Under the pieces are notes generated by a model that saw only the letters and a program-made list of their open reading frames with translations, was not told the origin of the DNA and made no database searches. Below, piece after piece: positions 22,293 through 27,079 of a DNA stretch of 27,079 nucleotides. Position 1 is the first letter of the stretch. Each line of letters begins with the position of its first letter. A program made the position numbers and the translations under genes. This DNA is from Dehalococcoidia bacterium (GTDB lineage: Bacteria; Chloroflexota; Dehalococcoidia; Lucifugimonadales; Lucifugimonadaceae): positions 1 through 27,079 of the forward strand of contig JAAXHR010000120.1 of the NCBI GenBank assembly GCA_012270805.1. The letters run 5' to 3'.

Positions 22293-23891
22293 CTATGCGT
22301 CGAAATCTCGCAGAACCTTGCCAGGCGTAGCACCGGTCAATTCGCCGTCGGCAATCGCCTGAACACCATTGACGATGACGTGATCCATGCCGGTTGAGTA
22401 CTGGTGCGGATCGGTGAACGAGTTGTTCTGTTTGATGTTGTCGAGATCGAATACCAATACATCGGCATACATCCCTCGTGCGATCCGCCCGCGGCGCGTT
22501 AGATTAAGCCTCTGCGCGCCGAGTGCGGTCATCTTGTAGATCGCTTCCTCGAACGACATCAAATTGCGTTCTTTGACGAATGTCTCCAAATGTCTAGAGT
22601 TGGTGGCGTAGCTTCGCGGGTGGGGTTTGCCGGACGAGAGCGGCCCGGTGGTTCGTAGCGAACTGCCGTCGGAGCAGACGGCCATCAATCGCCATTGAGC
22701 GATCGCCTCGACATCTGATTCTTCCATCGAATGCAAGACGTAAGAGCCGTCGGACTGCTCGTACAGACGGAGGGCGGCTTCAGCCGGGTCGCAATTCATC
22801 TCTTCGCCGATCTCAACGAGATTCATGCCTTCATAGTCGGAGTTCGGGGGAAAATGAGCAACCACGGAACCAGCGGCACCGTGGTTGCGGCTGATGTAGT
22901 ACTCGGTATCGACGCGCATCATGGCGCGCAGGTCGTCGTCGTGCAGCCGTTCGAGCGTCTCCTGTCTGCCGCCAGTAAGTGACCATCTAGCGAACATCGC
23001 GCCGCTGAAGCCAGTACTTGACCAAGAATATGGGTACTGGTCGCCGGCAACATCGATTCCTTCGTCGCGGGCGCGTTCGAACCCTTCAAGTATTTCTGGT
23101 CCACGTCCCCAGAACTTGGGACCGACGGCTTTAACGTGTGACACCTGAATACGACCACCGGTTCGTCGTCCGATTTCGATGGCTTCGGCGTGGGCTGGGA
23201 ACAGCCCGCATAAATCATCGGCTTCCGAGCGGATGTGCGACGAGTAGAGCTTGTCGCGGTCAGCTACCGGCTGATTCAACGCGATCACCTCATCGGTCAA
23301 GGAGTATGATCCGGGCGCGTACCACAATCCCGTGGACATTCCCAAGGCTCCCGCGTCAAGACTCTCCTCGACAAGCCGAGTCATGTGAGCCAGTTCATCG
23401 ATTGTAGGACCGCGGTTGCCCATACCCATGACCGCGGAACGGACGGTTCCGTGTCCCACCTGTGTGGCGATGTTTATCGTCGAACCGCGTTGTTCCATGG
23501 CGTTCAAATAGCCGTCGAAGTCTTCCCAATCGACCTCGAATGTGCCTTCACCGCCTCGGGTCAATCGTTCGCGAAGCTGATCTCGCGCCGCGCCGTACAG
23601 CGGGGCACAGAAACTCATTCCACAGTTTCCGAAATATTCGAGAGTCACGCCCTGCGTGAGTTTTGAATCGGCGTGCGGATCGACGAGAAATGAAGCGTCG
23701 GAGTGAGTGTGCAGGTCGATGAATCCTGGCGTCACGGATTTTCCGAAAGCGTCGATGGTTACAGCGGATTCCGCTTCAGTCAGGTCGCCGACTGTTTCGA
23801 TGGAATCTCCCTTGATCCCAACGTCGGCGCGGATTCCTGGAAGACCGCTTCCGTCGTGCACTACGCCTCCCACGATCTTGATGTCGAACAT
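22293..23891 (-). CDS. N-acyl-D-amino-acid deacylase (D-aminoacylase) family amidohydrolase
   Basis: A 532-residue zinc amidohydrolase of the D-aminoacylase family, which removes the acyl group from N-acyl-D-amino acids. The ligands typical of this subgroup are present: H61 and H63 in DLHTHSD, the bridging Cys C90 in FGNCGMSF (this family uses Cys in place of carboxylated Lys), His in SSHIRSEAD, His in IQVSHVK, and the catalytic Asp in AVCSDGSS. The C-terminal ends with the small beta domain, GMYADVLVFD. The start at ATG 23891 gives the typical MFDIKIVGG opening and has AGAGG eight bases upstream; an in-frame TTG at 23942 is less likely. It heads a possible minus-strand transcript through the dihydroorotase-like gene into ccmABCDE. 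Substrate could be D-amino-acid or peptidoglycan-derived compounds (inference). Confidence 0.92.
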   Translation of the reverse strand: MFDIKIVGGVVHDGSGLPGIRADVGIKGDSIETVGDLTEAESAVTIDAFGKSVTPGFIDLHTHSDASFLVDPHADSKLTQGVTLEYFGNCGMSFCAPLYGAARDQLRERLTRGGEGTFEVDWEDFDGYLNAMEQRGSTINIATQVGHGTVRSAVMGMGNRGPTIDELAHMTRLVEESLDAGALGMSTGLWYAPGSYSLTDEVIALNQPVADRDKLYSSHIRSEADDLCGLFPAHAEAIEIGRRTGGRIQVSHVKAVGPKFWGRGPEILEGFERARDEGIDVAGDQYPYSWSSTGFSGAMFARWSLTGGRQETLERLHDDDLRAMMRVDTEYYISRNHGAAGSVVAHFPPNSDYEGMNLVEIGEEMNCDPAEAALRLYEQSDGSYVLHSMEESDVEAIAQWRLMAVCSDGSSLRTTGPLSSGKPHPRSYATNSRHLETFVKERNLMSFEEAIYKMTALGAQRLNLTRRGRIARGMYADVLVFDLDNIKQNNSFTDPHQYSTGMDHVIVNGVQAIADGELTGATPGKVLRDFDA

Positions 23892-23899
23892 TTGCTCTG

Positions 23900-23904
23900 C
23901 CTCT
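23900..23904 (-). promoter_or_regulatory. Ribosome binding site deciding the D-aminoacylase start
   Basis: AGAGG on the minus strand is eight bases from the ATG at 23891, which argues for that start over the in-frame TTG at 23942. Confidence 0.6.
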
Positions 23905-24020
23905 GTGATGTCAGTGAACCGCTGAGTGGATTTTATCTTCAATCTTGGGTAATCACGATCTGCACGCTTTTTGGGTGGATTAACTTACACTAGCGTTGAG
24001 AATCCACAAAATCAATCCAC

Positions 24021-24026
24021 AGGGGG
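24021..24026 (+). promoter_or_regulatory. Ribosome binding site deciding the FAH-family start
   Basis: AGGGGG ends seven bases before TTG 24034. It supports a TTG start at 24034 rather than the in-frame TTG at 23971, which would add a non-conserved 21-residue leader over the promoter region. Confidence 0.65.
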
Positions 24027-24033
24027 CCGAAGA

Positions 24034-24804
24034 TTGAAGTTCGTCAGATTTGAGAACGGTGGTGCCGCCGAGTACGGCATCGTCGAGGACGATGGCACGA
24101 TAACGGAGATTTCGAACTCGCCGATTGGGCAGTCCTACGAAGCGACCGGTGCAACTCACAGCTTGTCCGACGTGAAGATACTTGCACCGAACCCCAACCC
24201 GACCAAGATGCTGTGCTTGGCACGTAACTATCGCTCGCACCTTCTCGGTGCACAAGAGCCGTCACGTCCCGAACCGTTCTACAAGACACCAACGGCGATC
24301 ATCGGACCGAGCGAACCGATCAAGTTAACTGCTGATTCCGGGTTAGTCGTGTGTGAATCCGAACTCATAGCCATAATGGGCAAGCGCGCCAAAAACGTCA
24401 GCGAAGAGGACGCACTCGATTACGTATTCGGTTACACCTGCGGCAACGACGTCAGCGCGCGCGATTGGCAGGGCGGACCTGATGCCGACACGCAATGGTG
24501 GCGAGCGAAGTCCGCTGACACGTTCGGACCCACCGGCCCTTTCATGGTTACCGACATCGATCCCCAGGACGTGAACATCCGAGGACTCGTTAACGGCGTT
24601 GAAGGGCAGAAGTGTCACTCATCGGAGATGATCTTCGATGTGAAGCAGTCGATCAGCTTTATCAGCCGCTACGTCACCTTAGAGTGCGGCGACATGCTTT
24701 GGACCGGTACCTCGGGCACTACACCCCCGATCAACATTGGTGGCGACGTAACCGTTGAAATCGACAAGATCGGTGTCCTGCACAACCCGGTTGAGGCCGC
24801 GTAG
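24034..24804 (+). CDS. Fumarylacetoacetate hydrolase (FAH) family protein
   Basis: A 256-residue FAH-family enzyme. Members hydrolyse, decarboxylate or isomerise 2-oxo or beta-diketo acids in the breakdown of aromatics. The short N-terminal domain (KFVRFENGG...YGIVEDDG) leads to the catalytic domain from about LCLARNYRSHL. Metal ligands are in VVCESELIAIMG (the E-x-E pair) and GNDVSARD (Asp), with the catalytic-site RAKSADTFGPTGP following, and the C-terminal GDMLWTGTSGTTPPINIGGDV typical of the family. The length matches single-domain bacterial FAH proteins such as HpcE halves and YcgM-like hydrolases. The TTG start is chosen by AGGGGG. It diverges from the D-aminoacylase gene and converges on ccdA across 28 bases. 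The exact substrate cannot be assigned. Confidence 0.92.
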   Translation: MKFVRFENGGAAEYGIVEDDGTITEISNSPIGQSYEATGATHSLSDVKILAPNPNPTKMLCLARNYRSHLLGAQEPSRPEPFYKTPTAIIGPSEPIKLTADSGLVVCESELIAIMGKRAKNVSEEDALDYVFGYTCGNDVSARDWQGGPDADTQWWRAKSADTFGPTGPFMVTDIDPQDVNIRGLVNGVEGQKCHSSEMIFDVKQSISFISRYVTLECGDMLWTGTSGTTPPINIGGDVTVEIDKIGVLHNPVEAA

Positions 24805-24808
24805 TTTC

Positions 24809-24843
24809 GCGCCAGAACTTTGAAGTGTTCTACTAACTGGCGC
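24809..24843. terminator. Inverted repeat between convergent FAH and ccdA genes
   Basis: GCGCCAG (24809-24815) pairs with CTGGCGC (24837-24843), seven pairs; inside, AGAAC can pair with GTTCT. It lies just after the FAH stop and over the ccdA stop. No T-run is present, so termination in either direction is only a possibility. Confidence 0.35.
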
Positions 24844-25747
24844 CGAAATAGGTCGATAAATCGCCTTCGGTGAGCCAGTAGAAGACTAGGTATGCTCCGA
24901 CGATCGCCAAGATGACTGCGGAGACACGTTCGACGTACTGCATCGAACGTCGCAAGGGGCCTAGGATCGCACTCTTGAACAGAGCTATTCCGATCGTCAC
25001 GATCATTATCAGGAATGCCATGCCGCCAGCGTAGGCGACGAACTGGATCAGTCCCGACATGAAACCGTCGCGGCCAAATGAACTTGTCACCACGCTCAAA
25101 AAGATCGGCAACGTGCAACTCAATGATGCGAGTGCATAGCTGATACCGAAGAGGAAGTAACCGCCGAGTGAAGACACACGCGGATCGCCAACGCGGTCAG
25201 CCATCTGTTGAGCGATACCGGTGTAGATTTTGCCTCCGATGAGAATGTAGGCGCCTAGCAACGCCATCAGGATACCGAGAGTGAGTCCGATCCAGGGCAA
25301 CGCCTCTTTTACGAGTTCTTGGCTTGCGGAGACGAGTAGCCCGGCCGAGCCAAACAACGCTACGAATCCGAAACCCATCGCCAAACTGACGTAGATGGCT
25401 TTTGTACCTCGTTTGGCGATGCCGGCGAGACTCGAATCTTCGTCGACATCAGATTCGTCGCGCAGGTAGATGGTGAGATAGGCCGGCAACATGACGAAAC
25501 CGCAGGGGTTGACCGCGGCGACCATGCCTGCGATGAACGCGAATCCGAATGGTAGCAGGTTTCCGAGATTTGCGACCCATGTGGTCGACGTGCTTTGAAC
25601 GCCCAGCACATTGCCAACGGTGTCGTTCGCGCCAGGTCCTTGCAAAATGCCCGTCACGAATGCCACGATGACCAGCATGACCGCACCAATTGCCGTGGCC
25701 AACTGAATTGGACTCGTCGGTTGGGCGTTCACCCCCAGCAACTTCAT
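24833..25747 (-). CDS. ccdA: Thiol-disulfide transmembrane protein CcdA (DsbD-like)
   Basis: A 304-residue inner membrane protein that carries electrons from cytoplasmic thioredoxin to periplasmic thiol proteins, keeping the CxxCH motif of apocytochromes c reduced. The two redox cysteines are C82 in AAVNPCGFVMLP and C211 in ASLSCTLPIF, the standard CcdA positions at the start of helices 1 and 4 of the core. GGYFLFGISYALASLSC precedes the second. An extra N-terminal hydrophobic segment (about 15-37) and a loop of about 20 residues precede the six-helix core, making it longer than the ~230-residue minimal CcdA. The start is ATG 25747, nine bases from AGGAGG; ATG 25756 abuts that site. It fits with the Ccm genes nearby. 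Confidence 0.9.
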   Translation of the reverse strand: MKLLGVNAQPTSPIQLATAIGAVMLVIVAFVTGILQGPGANDTVGNVLGVQSTSTTWVANLGNLLPFGFAFIAGMVAAVNPCGFVMLPAYLTIYLRDESDVDEDSSLAGIAKRGTKAIYVSLAMGFGFVALFGSAGLLVSASQELVKEALPWIGLTLGILMALLGAYILIGGKIYTGIAQQMADRVGDPRVSSLGGYFLFGISYALASLSCTLPIFLSVVTSSFGRDGFMSGLIQFVAYAGGMAFLIMIVTIGIALFKSAILGPLRRSMQYVERVSAVILAIVGAYLVFYWLTEGDLSTYFGAS

Positions 25748-25756
25748 GGGTTTCAT

Positions 25757-25762
25757 CCTCCT
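25757..25762 (-). promoter_or_regulatory. Ribosome binding site deciding the ccdA start
   Basis: AGGAGG on the minus strand touches the upstream ATG (25756) with no spacing but lies nine bases from ATG 25747, which is therefore the better start. Confidence 0.65.
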
Positions 25763-26016
25763 AATGACGACACGGATGAAGAAACGCGAGTGACCAACCT
25801 AGTCGTTTCATTTTGATGCTGTTAAGAATAACGACTCAAATCGGTATTTGGACGCGTTTGGTCGGCGAGGATGGAACTAGGCTGAACCGATACGTTGATA
25901 TCGGACAAATCGTCGTGTGATACCATCGAACATTGATTCCAAAGGTCTATTTGTCGCTTTGGAATCGCTTTGCGCGCAAAGAACACAAGCAACGATCAGG
26001 AGATCATTCAAAAACC
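25763..26016. other. Divergent intergenic region, ccdA / rpsB
   Basis: The 254 bases before the preferred rpsB start hold no recognisable gene. TTGATA at 25895-25900 with GATACC at 25919-25924, 18 bases apart and preceded by TG, is a weak rpsB promoter candidate. AGGAG at 25998-26002 is a ribosome site candidate, 14 bases before the TTG. The frame is open from TTG 25933, so a longer S2 cannot be excluded. I see no convincing r-protein leader structure. Confidence 0.4.
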
Positions 26017-26865
26017 TTGACGACTGAAACTGCGGCTGTGGAGACACAATCCACAGACGAAAACGAAGAACTCGAACCCTTGACAGTTGAAGGGCTGTAC
26101 CGAGCTGGCGTGCATCTAGGCCACCTCTCGAAGCGCTGGCACCCGCGAATGCGCGATTACATCCGACTCAAGCACAAGAAACGCCATGTGCTGGACATGG
26201 ACAAGACCATCGAAGCGATCGAGAACGCAAAATCTGCGGTCCGAGAAATTGTTGCAGGCGGTGGCAAGTGCTTGATGGTTGGCACCAAGCCACAAGCCAG
26301 GAACGAAATCGAACGATTGGCGACGTCAGTAGGCGCGCACTACATCACATCTCGATGGCTAGGTGGAACTCTCACTAACTTTGCGACGATTTCTCGACGC
26401 ATCGAGGCATTGATCCAGCTGGAAGAGGATTTCGCCAAGGGTGAGGTCCAAGCACACACGAAGCGTGAACTGCTGATGAAGCAGACCGAAGTCCGACGCC
26501 TCAACAAGTTCTTCGGCGGCATCAAAGAGATTACGAAATTGCCGGACGTGATTTACGTCGTAGGAATCGACCGGGAGAAACACGCGGTCAAAGAGGCCAA
26601 GGATCTGGGCATTCCAGTGGTCGCCATCGTTGACACCAATTGCGACCCGAACAATATCACCTATCCGATCCCCGGCAATGACGATTCGCACGCTTCGATC
26701 AAGTTGCTTTCGAGCCACATTGCTGCCGCGATCTCGGAAGGCATCGAGTTGGCAGCTGAACGCCAACGCGAGCGCGAAGCCATGCAGGCGGAGCGCGAAG
26801 CGCAAGACGCGGCGATGGCGGCTGCTCGAGCCGCTGCGGAAGAACGGGCCAAACAAGACAGTTAG
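26017..26865 (+). CDS. rpsB: 30S ribosomal protein S2
   Basis: A 282-residue ribosomal protein S2 that sits on the small subunit near S1 and is needed for late assembly. Conserved segments are present: the opening LYRAGVHLGHLSKRWHPRMRDYI split over the first helix, then KCLMVGTKPQA, then SRWLGGTLTNF, LPDVIYVVGIDREKHAVKEA, and GIPVVAIVDTNCDPN followed by YPIPGNDDS. About 20 acidic residues precede the core at the N-terminus, and a long Glu/Ala/Arg-rich helical tail (about residues 245-282) extends the C-terminus, as in several high-GC and Chloroflexota lineages. The TTG at 26017 is preferred to TTG 25933 because upstream residues are not conserved. tsf follows after 56 bases, the classical rpsB-tsf pair. 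Confidence 0.97.
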   Translation: MTTETAAVETQSTDENEELEPLTVEGLYRAGVHLGHLSKRWHPRMRDYIRLKHKKRHVLDMDKTIEAIENAKSAVREIVAGGGKCLMVGTKPQARNEIERLATSVGAHYITSRWLGGTLTNFATISRRIEALIQLEEDFAKGEVQAHTKRELLMKQTEVRRLNKFFGGIKEITKLPDVIYVVGIDREKHAVKEAKDLGIPVVAIVDTNCDPNNITYPIPGNDDSHASIKLLSSHIAAAISEGIELAAERQREREAMQAEREAQDAAMAAARAAAEERAKQDS

Positions 26866-26921
26866 GACGGGAATATACCCGATCCTCAAGATCAATTAGC
26901 AGGATATGGAGTTGTCACGAA

Positions 26922-27079
26922 ATGGCTAAGATCAGCACCGCGCAAATCAAAGAATTGCGCGACCTTACTGGTGCTGGGATCATGGACTCGAAACGAGCGC
27001 TAGAGGAAGCCGATGGCGATATCAAGAAAGCCACGGCAGTGCTAATGGAGCAGGGACTCGCCTCTGCCGCGAAGCGCGC
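26922..27079 (+). CDS. tsf: Elongation factor Ts, N-terminal part (3' truncated)
   Basis: The first 52 codons of EF-Ts, the nucleotide exchange factor that recycles EF-Tu. MAKISTAQIKELRDLTGAG is the UBA-like N-terminal domain, and IMDSKRALEEADGDIKKA continues the conserved signature. It starts at ATG with GGAG ten bases upstream. The gene runs past the window end; the core and dimerisation domains are not seen. Its place after rpsB is the standard order. Confidence 0.97.
   Translation, partial: MAKISTAQIKELRDLTGAGIMDSKRALEEADGDIKKATAVLMEQGLASAAKR

Noticed and set aside
23971..24033. N-terminal extension of the FAH-family gene from TTG 23971
   Set aside because: A strong ribosome site precedes TTG 24034, and the extra 21 residues are not family-like and overlap the divergent promoter region.
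26359..26895. 178-codon minus-strand open frame over rpsB
   Set aside because: Opposes a certain ribosomal protein gene and shows no domain.

Overview
The window is a gene-dense stretch (no gene-free gap above about 270 bases) of a bacterial chromosome with moderate-to-high GC. It has 24 protein genes, two of them cut by the window edges, and three tRNA genes. No insertion sequence, phage gene or CRISPR array is visible. The gene mix suggests an aerobic, probably marine member of the Chloroflexota (SAR202/Dehalococcoidia-like). That mix includes a gamma-alpha fused KorA with KorB, a DRTGG-domain protein, ccmABCDE with ccdA, an FAH-family hydrolase, a sulfatase, D-aminoacylase-type amidohydrolases, and a MaoC/SDR set. 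The placement is inferred from gene content only; a marine actinobacterial lineage is not excluded. TTG start codons are unusually common.

Layout. 1-1900: the 3' end of a medium-chain reductase, tRNA-Gly(GCC), a minus-strand exonuclease-fold protein that has lost most catalytic residues, then tRNA-Leu(CAA) and tRNA-Phe(GAA) facing each other. 1900-6780: a BioD-like/DRTGG protein, a SAM methyltransferase, the PcrA/UvrD helicase and a small membrane protein. 6840-9680: a three-gene set of two hot-dog (MaoC-type) proteins and a tandem SDR-SDR protein, which together look like a split version of the peroxisomal multifunctional enzyme Fox2/MFE-2; it ends in a strong hairpin. 9690-11420 (minus): a ThuA-like protein preceded by a Nudix-GNAT fusion. 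11600-14220: korAB, a 2-oxoacid:ferredoxin oxidoreductase. 14290-17800: a type I sulfatase, a divergent PlsY-type acyltransferase (minus) and an MFS transporter.

17800-23900 (minus): a probable seven-gene run, transcribed D-aminoacylase-like hydrolase, dihydroorotase-like amidohydrolase, ccmA, ccmB, ccmC, ccmD-like fusion, ccmE. The last five build the heme-handling part of cytochrome c maturation System I. CcmE carries Cys in a CxxxY motif in place of the usual heme-binding His, CcmC has an altered tryptophan-rich (WWD) signature, and the CcmD-like segment is fused to a secreted domain. 24000-25750: an FAH-family hydrolase, then (minus) ccdA, which could supply reductant for the same pathway. 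ccmF, ccmG and ccmH are not in the window. 25930-end: rpsB and the start of tsf, the standard translation pair.

The strongest leads are the lineage-modified Cys-type Ccm operon, the amide-substituted exonuclease and the split Fox2-like enzyme set. No wholly unknown multi-gene system is evident.
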